In this document: in pieces, positions 10,438-20,700 of the stretch
Layout: every line of letters starts with the position of its first letter
Position numbering within the stretch: position 1 is the stretch's first letter
Assembly: GCA_905221605.1 (NCBI GenBank)
Contig: CAJNDS010001780.1
Span: 124,001-188,000, forward strand
DNA length: 64,000 bases
Origin: Symbiodinium natans
Lineage: Eukaryota > Sar > Dinophyceae > Suessiales > Symbiodiniaceae
Direction: 5' to 3'
Notes under the pieces: model-generated
The model's input: the letters and a program-made list of their open reading frames with translations, nothing else
What the model was told of the DNA's origin: nothing
Databases searched by the model: none
Made by a program: the position numbers and the translations under genes

Positions 10438-10595
10438 TAAACCCTAAACCCTAAACCCTAAACCCTAAACCCTAAACCCTAAACCCTAAACCCTAAACCC
10501 TAAACCCTAAACCCTAAAACCCTAAACCCAACACCCGATACCCTAAACCCTAAACCCTAAACGCCAAACCCTAAACCCTAAACCCTAAAACCCTA
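10438..10595. repeat. Interstitial CCCTAAA array
   Basis: About 20 CCCTAAA units with a few variants. A (TA)n tract and a G run lie to the left at 10168-10212. Confidence 0.95.
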
Positions 10596-10762
10596 AACCC
10601 CCCCACAGGCGAATTTAGAGTTTGAGGGGCTCGAGGGCTTGAGGACTTCGGCGCGCTTCGCTTTTCAGGGCTCGTTTTGGGAGGCACAGCTCCAAAAAAC
10701 CCCTAAACTGGATAAGGGCGAAGCCCTAGAAACCCTCAACCCCCAAACCCTGCAAGCCCTCA

Positions 10763-10957
10763 ACAGAAAGAATCCCTATATGTACCCCCAAACCCTAGAA
10801 GCCCCAAAACAGAAAGCACCCCTATATGAATCCCCAGACCCTGTAAGCCCTAAACAGAAAGAGCACCCCTACACAAACTCCCAAACCCTATAAGCCCTAA
10901 ACAGAAAGCACCCCTATATGAATGCCCCATCCCTATAAGCCCTAAACAGAAAGCACC
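10763..10957. repeat. 46-bp tandem repeat, four copies plus a partial
   Basis: The motif ACAGAAAG recurs at 10763, 10809, 10854, 10901 and 10946, giving periods of 45-47 bp. Each unit carries CCCCTATATGAA and CCCTATAAGCCC, so the unit is itself derived from telomere-like DNA. Confidence 0.9.
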
Positions 10958-10985
10958 GCACTCTGCCAGTTTCTTCCACCCTCAG

Positions 10986-11262
10986 GCAGATGGCCCATTG
11001 CCGCAGCAGCTGCGCTCGCGCTTTTGGTTTTCGTTCGCCGGGCTCCAAGTCGATGATTTGCAGGTTTTGGTTTTGGGGGTTTAGGGCTTCGGGTTGCCTT
11101 GAGATGTTTTTGGCTTCAGGGTTGCCAAGGGTTTCCGGGTGTTTTCGGAACCTAAAGCCCTCGGCAAGACATGGCAGTTACTGCGAGCTCCTCGACTCAC
11201 CATCCGAATCCTCGCCTTCCGAAGCTGGGAACTTCATGGGCCATGTCCTAGAAGCTGGGTAG
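10986..11262 (+). CDS. Two-exon gene tail
   Basis: Exon 1, 10986-11063, follows CCCTCAG|G, contains PLPQQLRSRFWFSFAGLQVD and ends at CAG|GTTTTGG. Exon 2, 11158-11262, follows CCTAAAG, contains SARHGSYCELLDSPSESSPS and ends with TAG at 11260-11262. Both junctions are phase 0, so the frame is continuous across intron 11064-11157 (94 nt, GT-AG), which starts G-rich with TTTAGGG and ends CCTAAAG. The 5' exons and the product are unknown. Confidence 0.6.
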
Positions 11263-11314
11263 AAGGGTGGAGGAGCCCTAAACCCTAAACCCAAAACCCG
11301 GAACCCTAAACCCT

Positions 11315-11733
11315 ATGAAGCCTGAAGTCGCCCAAGACGTGCGCATGCTTGTAGCTGATCCCCAGTCCCGGGAGCTGCACATTACTAGATGGCAACATCT
11401 TTTCAGTTCCTTAACAAGAGCCGAGATTTTTCCGCCGAGGATGTCACTGGTACCAGCCAGTCCGAGATCCAAGGAAATGTGCGTCAGGGCCCTACTACGG
11501 CCCCTGAGCTTGACGGTCCTGCAGGTGCACGTTTCGACAACGTTTTCTTATTCGTTCTTAATGGGTATTTTGGGAACGAGGTTCCTTATCATCCCCTACT
11601 ATGTAGGGTACCTGGCTCCCGCATTCCCTGCTCAGAACCAGCAAGTGACCTCCAAAGCTCATTCAGAAGGCTAGTACAGGAGCCCAAGCAATTGCCAGTA
11701 TTGTCCCCTTCTACATCGTGCAAGCTACCCTAG
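11315..11733 (+). CDS. Ambiguous coding island upstream of the repeat-protein gene
   Basis: Two overlapping plus frames both look peptide-like. One starts with ATG at 11315 and contains VADPQSRELHITRWQHLFSS. The other starts with ATG at 11389, reads MATSFQFLNKSRDFSAEDVT and runs to 11733. The minus strand is also open here. It may be a short gene or the 5' leader of the gene at 11884; I cannot choose. Confidence 0.3.
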
Positions 11734-11883
11734 AAACACATTTTAATTTCATCCTTGAATCACTACAGCATAAACTCCCCTACATACCCATTCTATTTCA
11801 ATGGGCCCAGAGTTTAGTGCGCGGGCCGGGCTGAAGCTTGACTCAAGATCATGTGCTAGGGCTCGGAATTCAGCGAACTCCAC

Positions 11884-13452
11884 ATGTTGCGGGATGCCAT
11901 CAATAGGAACGGCCGTGTGCCGCAAGTGCGGCGCCCCGCCTGGGCGGAGCTTCTGGTGCTGGTGTTGGGTGCCTCAACAGTCTTGCTGCCAGCAGGCAGC
12001 TGCACACCCGGCGTCGGGTTCGCAGGGGACCGCATTGGAGGCTGCAACCCTTCTGCTTATGGAGTTTTACGATCCAGCAGAAGCTCGCGATCCGTGATCC
12101 TGCGCCATGTGCGGGAGAGACGCAGCGGATCTCCCTCGGGCAAACGCCCTTCCAATCCCAGGGTTCTCACTTCGAAGATCAAGAATACGACTTCGACCAC
12201 GGAGCTGCTGGCTCTCGTTGACGGGAACCTGGATGGAAAAGGTTTCAACGAAATCCATATGTCCGCTACCTTCACTCAGGCAGCTTCTATCAAGAAAAGC
12301 GGCAAGCTGTCGGCGGGTGATGCTACAAGCTCCACATGGCCCAAACTAGCGGAGAAGTTGCGCGTCATGCTCGAGAAAGACATGATCCCACCACGTCAGG
12401 CTGCAAACGTTCTGTGGGCGCTTGTTGAGATTTATCAAGACCTCAGAGTAGACATGGCCATTGCAATACCGGCTCTTGCGTGTTGTGTGGAGGACAAAGC
12501 AGGAGGCATGAAACCTCAAGAACTTTCCAACAGTCTGTGGGCGGCCGCAAGTCTGCAAGAGTCAGCGCCAGATGTCTTGATGGCTGTGCCCGTCATGGCG
12601 GAGCATATCCCCCAGCAGGTGGAGCGCATGAAGCCTCAAGAGCTTTCAAACAGCCTGTGGGCGGTCGCACGTCTGCAAGAATCAGCGCCAGATGTCTTGC
12701 TGGCCGTGCCCGCCATTGCAGAGCGAGTACCGCAGAAGGTGGAAAGCATGAATCGTCAAGAGCTTTCCAACTGCTTGTGGGCGGCCGCGAAGCTGCAAGA
12801 GGCAGCCCCTGCTGTCCTGACGGCTGTGCCAGGCATCGCAGAGCGCATACCACACAAAATTGAGAGCATGCTTCCTCAGCACTTGTCGAATTGCTTGTGG
12901 GCTGCGGCAAATCTGCAAGATGCAGCGCCTGCTGTGCTAATGGCTATTCCTGCCATCGCGAAGCGCATACCGCAGAAGGTGGCGAGCATGACTCCTCAAG
13001 CCTTGTCGAACATTTTGTGGGCTGCAGCGAAACTGGAAGAGTCAGCACCAGATGTCCTGATGGCAGTGCCCACAGTTGCAGAGCGCATACCGCAGCAGGT
13101 GAAGAGCATGATTCCCCAAGCCTTGTCGAACTGCTTGTGGGCAGCAGCGCAGCTGCAAGAGGCAGCGCCTGTTGTCCTGGTGGCTGTGCCTGCCATCGCG
13201 GAGCGCATACTGCAGTCTGCGGAGAGCATGAATCCTCAGGAGCTGTCCAACAGTCTGTGGGCCATCGCAAAACTTCAAGACATCGTGCCAGATGTGTTGA
13301 CTCTGCTGCCGGTCATCACGCCCCAGGTCTCAAAGAAGGTCGCTGACATGGCCGTCCCAGGATTGCGGATGTCTTCATGGGCCGCAACTCAGCTGGGCGA
13401 GACGCATCTCGAGGCAAAGTTGACCGCAGAGCTTGCACGGCGCAGAGCCTGA
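11884..13452 (+). CDS. LSNxLWA 40-residue repeat protein, short paralogue
   Basis: An intronless ORF of 522 aa. A basic start is followed by a hydrophobic stretch (residues 20-38) and then GVGFAG, which fits a signal-anchor plus Phe-containing transit peptide of a plastid-targeted dinoflagellate protein. A linker (about 75-160) is followed by a diverged first repeat, seven full 40-residue repeats whose DNA units start every 120 bp from 12508 to 13228, and a degraded last repeat from 13348. The consensus is MxPQELSNSLWAAAxLQ, then APDVLMAVPAIAERIPQKVE; each unit should form two helices of an alpha-solenoid. The LWAxAxL core recalls OPR/RAP-associated repeats of organelle RNA-binding proteins. 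A role in plastid RNA metabolism is therefore inferred, not shown. The long paralogue is at 25478. Confidence 0.85.
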   Translation: MLRDAINRNGRVPQVRRPAWAELLVLVLGASTVLLPAGSCTPGVGFAGDRIGGCNPSAYGVLRSSRSSRSVILRHVRERRSGSPSGKRPSNPRVLTSKIKNTTSTTELLALVDGNLDGKGFNEIHMSATFTQAASIKKSGKLSAGDATSSTWPKLAEKLRVMLEKDMIPPRQAANVLWALVEIYQDLRVDMAIAIPALACCVEDKAGGMKPQELSNSLWAAASLQESAPDVLMAVPVMAEHIPQQVERMKPQELSNSLWAVARLQESAPDVLLAVPAIAERVPQKVESMNRQELSNCLWAAAKLQEAAPAVLTAVPGIAERIPHKIESMLPQHLSNCLWAAANLQDAAPAVLMAIPAIAKRIPQKVASMTPQALSNILWAAAKLEESAPDVLMAVPTVAERIPQQVKSMIPQALSNCLWAAAQLQEAAPVVLVAVPAIAERILQSAESMNPQELSNSLWAIAKLQDIVPDVLTLLPVITPQVSKKVADMAVPGLRMSSWAATQLGETHLEAKLTAELARRRA

Positions 13453-13638
13453 ACTTGGACTTTGCAGCTCCACATGATCTGGCCGAACCCAGTTAGTTTG
13501 TTGTGTGCGGTGTTTTTTGGGACTCTACAAATGCAACCCCTAAGCCCAGAACTCACGAAGTGCTGCTGCAACGTATGCCCTTCCTTGCTTCACAGGCGAC
13601 GCAGCCGCCCCTCCCACAGCCACCACCACCCTGGCACC

Positions 13639-13676
13639 GGCTCGGCACAGTGCCCTCCAGGAGCACGGCCTGGGCT
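13639..13676 (+). other. 3'-flank homology with the long paralogue
   Basis: 38 bases matching 27844-27881 at about 33 positions (shared core GGAGCACGGCC). Both lie within about 190 bp of the stop codons of the paralogous genes, so the duplication included the 3' flank. The stretch is open in both copies, but most differences change amino acids. Confidence 0.7.
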
Positions 13677-13853
13677 CTGTGTGCAGGGAGGTGGTGGGCT
13701 CTGGGAGCAGCGGCTCCTGCGCACCTCGTTTTTGCTGAATCGACGTTGGCCCCTGCTTTCGGTTCCCCGAAAGTAGGAGCCGGGCTGGACGAGAACTTTG
13801 AAAAGTGCGGTTTCAGAAGCATTGTTAGGCTTAGGGTTTAGGTTGGGATGTTC

Positions 13854-13910
13854 CCCCTATTACAACCCCTATTACGGACTGTTCGTACACCGGGAACATC
13901 CCCAGGTTTA
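13854..13910. repeat. Short hairpin with GGATGTTCCC arms
   Basis: TGGGATGTTCCCCC (13853-13866) faces CGGGAACATCCCCA about 30 bp later. Similar GGGATGTTCCCCC sequence occurs near 63588. From 13800 to 15240 I see mostly degenerate telomere-like DNA and no well-supported gene. Confidence 0.6.
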
Positions 13911-15433
13911 GAGGGCTTAGGATAGCCCATCTTTTAACGATCAATGACATCTCCTTCAAGCTTCTACCTGTTCAAGTCTCCACATCCGCTGTCTCCGAAC
14001 ACGGGGCTCGTCCCCAATGCACCCCCAACACCTAACCTCTAAGCCCGAAAACCCAAGCGCAAGCAGGCGCCCTGCAGCTGCGGCCTAGCCCAGACACCCA
14101 CCCCAAGCCCATGAACCCCTAACCCCCCCAAACCCTAAACCCCTCACCGCCCCTAAACCCTAAATTCCTAAACCCTATGATAAACCCTGAACCCTGAAAG
14201 CTCAACCCCTATAAGCCCCAGACCCCCAGTTTCCTCAAAATCGCCCAAGCCCTCTCCAAGAATCCTAAACCCTGTGTCCTCAACCCCCCCCCCCCCCCCA
14301 AAAAAAAAGAAAAAAACCTCCGAAGCCACCTTGGCCTGGCCCAGAAAGCGCCAAAGAAGCGTGGGGCAACTTCGTCAGAAACGAGCCCCGCCCTCGGAGA
14401 ATGGTCTAGGGCTTCGGTTTAGGGTTCAGGGGTTTAGGGTTCAAGGCTTAGGGCTAAGGGTTCAGGACAACAAGAGTCTCTTCAGGGAAAAGGCAGACAG
14501 ATAGGATGGTCGCTTGTGAGAGTCCTGAACAAGACAGCCAGCCAATAACCGCGCAACCCAAACCTCTCAAACCCCAAACTCTGAAACCCTCGAACCTCTA
14601 AGCCTCTAAATCTTTCAAAGCCACAAACCCTGAAGCCTCTAAACCTCTCAAAACCCCAAACCCTGAAACCTGAACTTGAAAGCCTTTGGGGTTTAGGGAT
14701 TTGGGTTTTTCGGATTTAGGTATTTAGGCTTTTTAGAGGTTTAGGGGTTTAGGGCTTGGTGTAGCTGGGGAGCGACAAAAACATCTGGCCTGGGTTTATG
14801 GGGTTTCGTGGGTTTTATAGGGTTTAGGGCTTGAAGGTTTATTGTGGAAAGGGTTCAGCGTTTGCAAGGTTTAGGGTTTATAGGTTGAAAGGCTTCAACC
14901 TTAACCTAAAACCTAAACCCATAACCCGCTAAACCCTAAACCCTAAACCCTAAATCCTAAACCCTAAGCCCTAAACCTTCAACGGGTTGGCCACAACCCT
15001 TCCAGACCCAAGCCTAGAGGTTGTACTCGGTCCTCCAGGAGGGGGCGGAAGGCCTCCGCTCGGTTGTGTCGCTGTTATTGTTCTTGATGTTATTCTATTG
15101 TCTTTTTTTGGTAGGGGGTGGGGGTTGAGGGGTTTCTCGAGGGTTTAGGGTTTAGGGGTTTTAGGGTTTAGGGGTTTAGGAGTTTGGGGGTTTAGGGGTT
15201 TAGGGTTTCGGGGGTTTAGGGGTTTAGGGGGTTTAGGGTTTAGGGTACAGCCCAAGTGTGCACGTTCGAGAACCCCAACCCGACATCCCTCAAAGCCTCA
15301 CACGCCCAAACATGGCGAAGCCTTTGCAGGCCCCTTGTGGACACTGGGAACTGCACCAAAGCTCTCCAGACACAGAACCTAGACCCCAAACCTAAGACCC
15401 TACACCCTAAACCAAATAGCCTAAAACCCAAAC

Positions 15434-15629
15434 CTGCATGAGCCAGAGTCAAACAAGAAAATGCAGTTGCACACCCTGGCCCCAGCCAAGCCCTTCGCAG
15501 GAGCCGCAGTGAAGGTTCGCTACGCCGGGGATCAGCTCACGTCATTCGAGTTAAGCAGCCTCCTCAGGGGGGTGCCTGGGCCGGGCCTTGCTATGGTGGG
15601 GCTTCGGGGCGCCAGAGTCGGGGGCTACT
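15434..15629 (+). CDS. Candidate exon, open frame with stop
   Basis: The frame runs through MQLHTLAPAKPFAGAAVKVR and YAGDQLTSFEL to a stop at 15627-15629. Another frame over the same bases is also open and Arg/Ser-rich. The exon may end before the stop. The product is unknown. Confidence 0.4.
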
Positions 15630-15659
15630 GAGGGAGGGTGTGCCAGGGTCAGATGCTTG

Positions 15660-15812
15660 CATTCTTTGAGGTCTGCGGGGTTTTTGGATGAGGCGTTTTG
15701 GTCTCTGCAGATTATTTTGGCAACCGGCTCGGGTAGGTTGCGAAACATGGCCGAAAGGTTACGGCCCTTGAAACCGAGCAACCTGGCCTATCTGGTCCTT
15801 TACATTCCTTAG
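15660..15812 (+). CDS. Candidate exon(s)
   Basis: The frame contains SAGFLDEAFWSLQIILATGS and then RNMAERLRPLKPSNLAYL. An internal CTCTGCAG at about 15708 could be an acceptor, and CTG|GTCCTTT near 15795 could be a donor. The C-terminal codons to the stop at 15810-15812 lie in the repeat that starts at about 15798. Confidence 0.45.
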   Translation, partial: HSLRSAGFLDEAFWSLQIILATGSGRLRNMAERLRPLKPSNLAYLVLYIP

Positions 15813-15909
15813 TATGGGCCCTTGGGGTTTATGGGGTATATATGTATGTATATATATATATATAATATAAGTTCCCCTTTAAGGGCCCATATTCAGGGAT
15901 CATGCAACA
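15798..15909. repeat. MITE-like element, TGTTGCA family, copy 1
   Basis: The right end, with GGGCCCATATTCAGGG and TGCAACA, is the reverse complement of the left-arm pattern of the copy at 29169-29289. A TATATA tract fills the middle. The left end is partial. Confidence 0.5.
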
Positions 15910-16102
15910 AAACCTAAGAGCTTGGCTTAGGGTTTAGGGTGTTGAAGGTGTGGCCGGTGCTCTGAGGTGGGTGTAGGGAACAGCGGCTTCAGGGAACATG
16001 GGCCAGCTTTTCCGATCCTCCAGCCTTAATCCCTAGGCCATGAACCTTTGGGCAAACCTTTGGGGCGTACAGGCTTGTGACGGTTGTGTGTCCCTAAGCG
16101 TG

Positions 16103-16380
16103 GGCCCTAACCCTAAACCCTAAACCCTAAACCCCAAACCCTAAACCCTGAACCCTGAACCCTAAACCCTGGTCAAAACCCTAAACCCTAAAACCCGAAA
16201 ACCCTAAAACCCTAAAACCCTAAAACCCTAAAACCCTGAAACCCTAAAACCCTAAACCCTAAACCCTAAACCTCAACCCTAAACCCTGAACCCTAAACCC
16301 GAAACCCTAAACCCTAAACCCTAACCCCTAAACGCTGAACCCTAAACCCTAAACCCCACACCCTAAACCCTAAACCCTGT
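16103..16380. repeat. CCCTAAA/CCCTAAAA array
   Basis: About 280 bases of CCCTAAA with CCCTAAAA, CCCTGAA and CCCGAAA variants, directly 5' of the exon at 16395. Confidence 0.95.
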
Positions 16381-16394
16381 ACTCTCCGCCCCAG

Positions 16395-16474
16395 TTCAAA
16401 CGCTGCAAAACGACTTGCTTTTTGCGATCGGCTCAGTGCTGGTGGTGCTTCTCTGCGCCTTGGGCATACTTTGA
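16395..16474 (+). CDS. Candidate terminal exon encoding a membrane-spanning tail
   Basis: It follows CCGCCCCAG. The frame reads QTLQNDLLFAIGSVLVVLLC, then ALGIL and TGA at 16472-16474. The hydrophobic run could be a C-terminal membrane helix. CCCTAAA lies to the left and TTTAGGG to the right. Confidence 0.5.
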
Positions 16475-16551
16475 GCTTTAGGGTTTAGGGTTTAGGGTTT
16501 AGGGTTTGGGGTTTAGGGCTTAAGGTTCAGGTTTAGGGTTTAGGGCATAGG

Positions 16552-16600
16552 GCTGGAGTTGACCAAAGAGTTCTTCTCGGCGCGAAGCTTCTGTAGGTAG
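16552..16600 (-). CDS. Candidate minus-strand exon
   Basis: Reads DYLQKLRAEKNSLVNS, a charged helical peptide. It is short and the borders are unclear. Confidence 0.3.
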
Positions 16601-16613
16601 TCCTTTCAATCAG

Positions 16614-16675
16614 GGTCCCTTTTGGGGTCCTATGTAGAGTATGGATCCCTTGAAGTAAGGACCCCAAAAGGGACC
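16614..16675. repeat. Perfect 18-bp inverted repeat
   Basis: GGTCCCTTTTGGGGTCCT at 16614-16631 and its exact reverse complement at 16658-16675, with a 26-bp loop. It may be the core of a short palindromic element. Confidence 0.85.
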
Positions 16676-17007
16676 ATACTTTGGAGAACTACCCATGTAG
16701 GTATCCGGTGGGTTTTGAATTAAGGCTTTGCAAGGGGAACTCCAGGGAACGTTGTAATGACCATCTTGGGAGTGGGTAGCTTGATCAGCCGTCATTTTGG
16801 GCCCCTAAACTCTAAACCCAAAGCCCAAGACCTAAACCCTAAACCCTCGACGCTAAGCCCTAAACCTTAAACCCTAGCCCGAAACCCTAAACCCCAAACC
16901 CCAAACAAGCATGATCGGGACTGAAAACCAGACGCCCCTGGCACGAACTGCGCCGCTTTGATTGAAGATGGTCTGGAACCCCCGAGGCCCCTAAACCCTG
17001 ACCCACC

Positions 17008-17098
17008 CTCCCCCCCCCCCCGCCCCTGCCCCCCCCCCCCCCCCCCCGCCCTGCCCCCCCCCCCTCCCCCCCCCCCTGGCCCCCCCCCCCCCTCCCAC
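17008..17098. repeat. C-homopolymer-rich tract
   Basis: Runs of up to about 18 C broken by single G or T. Proline/glycine-rich open frames on both strands here are artefacts of the tract. Confidence 0.95.
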
Positions 17099-17107
17099 CC
17101 CACCCCA

Positions 17108-17155
17108 AGCATCTCTCTGGATGAATTTTGGAAGACATGTTCTGAAGTCCTTTGA
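17108..17155 (+). CDS. Candidate terminal exon
   Basis: Reads SISLDEFWKTCSEVL and then TGA, after CCCCAAG, immediately downstream of the C-rich tract. Confidence 0.35.
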   Translation, partial: SISLDEFWKTCSEVL

Positions 17156-17448
17156 GCCCTGCCGCCTATACTCTCAAGCCTACGACCGTCTGGCACACCT
17201 GAACCTCCAAAGCGCTTAAGGAGCCCAATTCCTGCATCCTGTAGTCCCCAAAGTCCTAAACTCTTCACCACCTCAAGGCCTCTACCTTAACAATATATAC
17301 CCCTGCAATCCCTGAACTCTTAACCTCAAACCTGAACCCTAAACCTCTTAACCTTAAACCCTGAACCGTAAACCCTGAATCCTAAATCCTAACCCTTCGG
17401 CCCTAAGCCCGCAACTAAACCTTAACCCTAAACCCTAAACCCTAAACC

Positions 17449-17501
<53 letters not shown>

Positions 17502-17530
17502 ACCCTACACCCTACACCCTGAAGCCCTAG

Positions 17531-17584
17531 TCACTGAAAGCCCTGCGCCAGGTCTATGGTTCCAGCTCCAGGCAATCTGGATGA
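17531..17584 (+). CDS. Candidate terminal exon
   Basis: It follows GCCCTAG and reads SLKALRQVYGSSSRQSG, then TGA at 17582-17584. CCCTCAA units lie upstream (17455-17510) and GGGTTTCA units downstream (17635-17825). Confidence 0.35.
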   Translation, partial: SLKALRQVYGSSSRQSG

Positions 17585-17634
17585 GTCTGGCGAGCACGGG
17601 GGCCCAAGCAAGGAGGTCTCATAGGAGGCATTGT

Positions 17635-17830
17635 TTCAGGGTTTCAGGTGTTTCAGGGTTTCAGGGTTTTCAGGGGTTTCAGGGGTTTCAGGGTTTCAGG
17701 GTGTCAGGGTTTCAGAGTTTCAGGGGTTTCAGGGTTTTCAGGGTTTTGAGGGTTTCAGGGTTTCAGAGTTTCAGGGTTTCAGAGTTTCAGGGTTTCAGGG
17801 TTTCAGGGTTTTAGGGTTTCAGGGTTGAGG
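17635..17830. repeat. GGGTTTCA tandem tract
   Basis: A variant telomere-like array of GGGTTTCA and GTTTCAG units. The GFQGFRVS-like open frames in it are not genes. Confidence 0.9.
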
Positions 17831-17891
17831 CTTTAGGGTTTTAGGGTTTGGTTTAGAGGTTTCCGGGACGCAGGATCTGTGGTTCGGCTTA

Positions 17892-17940
17892 GAGGTCGTG
17901 AAAGGCCCACTGCTTCACGTCCTTCGAACCTTCGCCTGGT
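17892..17940 (-). CDS. Candidate minus-strand terminal exon
   Basis: After CCAG|G it reads EGSKDVKQWAFHDL and a TAA stop. To the right, 17945-18360 is a degenerate CCCTAAA/CCCTACA tract without a gene. Confidence 0.35.
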
Positions 17941-18372
17941 CCTAAACACTAAACACTACACCCTAAATCCTAAACACCCTAAATCCTAAACACCCTGAAC
18001 CCTAAACACCCTAAACACCCTGCACGCCCTAAACACCCTAAACCCTAAAACCCTACACGCTAAGCCCCTAAAACCCCCCAAAATCACCCAACACCCTAAA
18101 CCCTAAAACCCCTACACTCTAAACCCCTAATCCCCTACGCCCTAAACCCTCAACCCCCAAACCCTACAGTCTAAACCGTAAAAAACCCTGCACTCAAAAC
18201 CCTAAACTCCAAAACCTTACACTCTAAACCCCAAAACCCCTACGCTCTAAACCCCTAAACCCCTACACCCCCTAAAGCCCCAAACCCCTACACTCTAAAC
18301 CTTAAACCATAAAAACTCTACACTTTAAACCCCACAAACCCCCCCCAAATTCGCCCAAGTCCGAAACCGCAG

Positions 18373-18442
18373 CCGAGGCCTTTTTGTGATTTTAACGGCG
18401 CTGCCGATCGCCTATGTGGGGCACCTCAGCTTCTTCCCCTAA
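18373..18442 (+). CDS. Candidate terminal exon, hydrophobic
   Basis: It follows AAACCGCAG and reads RGLFVILTALPIAYVGHLSF, then FP and TAA. The stop is made by the first CCCTAAA unit of the array that follows. Confidence 0.4.
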
Positions 18443-18615
18443 ACCCTAAACCCTAAAGCCTAAACCCTAAACCCTAAACCCTAAACCCGAAACCCTAAAC
18501 CCTAAACCCTAAACCCTAAACCCTAAACCCTAAACCCCAAACCCTAAACCCTAAACCCTAAACCCTAAACCCTGAGCCCTAAGCCCTGAACCCTGAACCC
18601 TGAACCCTAAACCCT
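18437..18615. repeat. Interstitial CCCTAAA array
   Basis: About 25 units. A TTTAGGG tract follows at 18733-18789, and further CCCTAAA arrays at 18890-18935 and 19098-19202. Confidence 0.95.
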
Positions 18616-19097
18616 AGCTGCTACAAAAGGCAAAAGGGGCCCATTGCTGTAGCCCTGGCACGACCGAATCCCTTAACCCTACGACCTTGGAGCAGCCGAC
18701 CCAGGAGCTCCCAAAGCCGGAATCGCAGCGTAGTTTAGGGTTTAGGGTTTAGGGTTTAGGGTTTAGGATTTAGGGTTTAGGGTTTAGGGCTAGCGAAGGA
18801 GTCCCGCAGTAGAAGGAAGCTTACACGAACTCCGACATCAGAAGAAGAAGGCCTTCCAACCAACCCCTAAAGCCCTAAAGCCCTAAAGCCTAAACCCTAA
18901 ACCCTAAACCCTAAACCCTAAACCCTAACCCCTAAACCCTTGGTATTCTGCACCAGCTGCTACCAGACTTCTCAGAGAGATAGGAGCCCGAGATCTCCAA
19001 TGCGGCAGGAGATCTTCCCCTCTATCACTTTTGGCCTGGACACTTCCCATCACGAGCACCCTCACTGAACCCCCCGCCCCAAAACCCTAAAACCTAT

Positions 19098-19202
19098 AAC
19101 CCTAAACCCTAAACCCTAAACCCTAAACCCTAAACCCTAAACCCTAAACCCTAAACCCTAAACCCTAAACCCTAAACCCTAAACCCTAAACCCTAAACCC
19201 TC
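19098..19202. repeat. Perfect CCCTAAA array
   Basis: About 15 uninterrupted units. Confidence 0.97.
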
Positions 19203-19305
19203 TTCTTCTCTAGTTCTTTCAAACCCTTTGAAGGAAGGAGCAGTTTTCACAGAGGCCCTGAGTCTCCCTTTCGAACCTTTTTAAGCCTCAACCTTCCTTC
19301 CGAGA

Positions 19306-19390
19306 GGTGCTAACGCCAGCCGAGAAGTTAACAGCCGCGCCCTTGGATGAGCCCCCGGAGCCACCTCTTAAGGGAAGCGCCTTCAGCTGA
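19306..19390 (+). CDS. Candidate terminal exon
   Basis: After TTCCGAGAG the frame reads VLTPAEKLTAAPLDEPPEPP, then LKGSAFS and TGA. Pro/Glu-rich tail of an unknown protein. Confidence 0.45.
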
Positions 19391-19639
19391 GGGTAGGGCT
19401 TCGGGATTCGAATCTTGCGTGCTTCGGCGTAAGCATCCTCTGGAGTATGATGTTCTTAGCTGTTATCCAGGTAGGCCCTTGGGAAATTTTTGATTTCCCT
19501 GATTGGGTGTTTAAGTGGGACATATTGAGGACTATTTCCAGAAACATTTCTTAGCGCCAACCTGGTCATTTGTTCATTCTATCGGTCCCAAAGATGCCAG
19601 ATGAGAGAGAGCTGTAGCCCGACATCTTATGAAGGGTAG

Positions 19640-19747
19640 GCAGACGCTCGTCTTGCTCTGTGGTGGCGAGTGAAAGCCACTGATGTGTCTACTCCCCACA
19701 ACGAGTGCTGCGCACCTGATATGCCAAGCGGCGAAGGCGCACCCTAA
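19640..19747 (+). CDS. Candidate terminal exon
   Basis: It follows AGGGTAG|G, phase 0. The frame reads ADARLALWWRVKATDVSTPH, then NECCAPDMPSGEGAP and TAA at 19745-19747. The product is unknown. Confidence 0.5.
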   Translation, partial: ADARLALWWRVKATDVSTPHNECCAPDMPSGEGAP

Positions 19748-20070
19748 TTGCAGGCTCGACCGCAGCCGCCCTAAACTCCTCAACCTCCAACCTTCGACCC
19801 ATGAACCCCGAACCCTAAACCCTAAAACTCCAAACCCTAAACCCCAAACCCTAAACCCCGAGCCCTGAACTCTAGCTTTTCCCAAGCCCTAAACCCCAAG
19901 CCCAAAATTCAACCCATTCCCTCCTGGCTGCACTTCCTCGGCCGCTCCAAGATAACTTCCTTTTTGGCCTTGTTTCTTGTGGTCGGTATCGGCCCGGTGC
20001 CCCAGTTCCGGGGCTTCGGATTTTGGGGTTTGGGGTTAAGGGTTTGGGTTTGGGTCATCAGGGTTTTAGG

Positions 20071-20250
20071 GGTGCTTTGGGACTTGGCTCCAAAACTCCG
20101 AAAGCTCTGTGCCTGGAACCGTGCGAAAGCAATGGTGCCTCTATGGGTTGAGTGGAAGGGATTGAGGTGGTTTTCAAGCCTGGCTTTCGGATGCATGGAA
20201 ACGCATGTTCTCCTGCTGGCCATTTTTTTTGGGGGGGGGGAATTGAGCAT
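20071..20250 (+). CDS. Candidate exon
   Basis: The frame includes LRKLCAWNRAKAMVPLWVEW and KGLRWFSSLAFGCMETHVLL before a T8-G10 run. The reverse strand is also open, so support is limited. Confidence 0.3.
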
Positions 20251-20509
20251 AAACCTCAAACCTGCGGAAGTAGGTCGGTTTGAATCAAAATCATGGCGCG
20301 GCTTGTGCAGGACTTGTCCTTCTTCTGTAGCTAGGCCGCTGCGCTTGAGGGGAGGTCTTTATGGGTGTAGGAGGGTGTACCGTGTAGGGTTTAGGAGAGG
20401 TTTTTGCTGAGAGAGGGCTTTAAGCCCTAAACCCAAACCCCAAACCCTAAACTCGAAACCCTAAACCCTCAGCCCCACTCCCCTAAACCCCAAACCCTCT
20501 GAGGTTCAG

Positions 20510-20661
20510 GCGTTTCGGGTTGTCTGGTGTCGATTAGCTTCGAGCTTGCGGGAGGGCCTCGCGATTCCAAAGGGCCATACATCAAACGCGAAGACCTCCT
20601 TTTTCAACTACCCTTAGGCCCTCAAAAACTCCTTACGCGGCATCCTGTATGCCCTAGATAA
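20510..20661 (+). CDS. Candidate terminal exon
   Basis: After GAGGTTCAG|G the frame runs 49 codons through ELAGGPRDSKGPYIKREDLL and FQLPLGPQKLLTRHPVCPR to TAA at 20659-20661. CCCTAAA lies upstream. No family is recognised. Confidence 0.5.
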
Positions 20662-20700
20662 ACCTTACAATCCCCCAAAATAGGTTTAGGGATAGCATCC

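Noticed and set aside
10763-10957. CRISPR-like array (46-bp period)
   Set aside because: Simple tandem repeat without unique spacers, in a eukaryotic context and without cas genes.
11278-11472. Minus-strand open frame (SDILGGKISALVKELKRCC)
   Set aside because: Protein-like, but it competes with two plus frames over the same bases; without transcript or homology data I listed only the plus island, as ambiguous.
16867-17271. Gly- or Pro-rich open frames on both strands
   Set aside because: Produced by the C homopolymer tract at 17008-17098.
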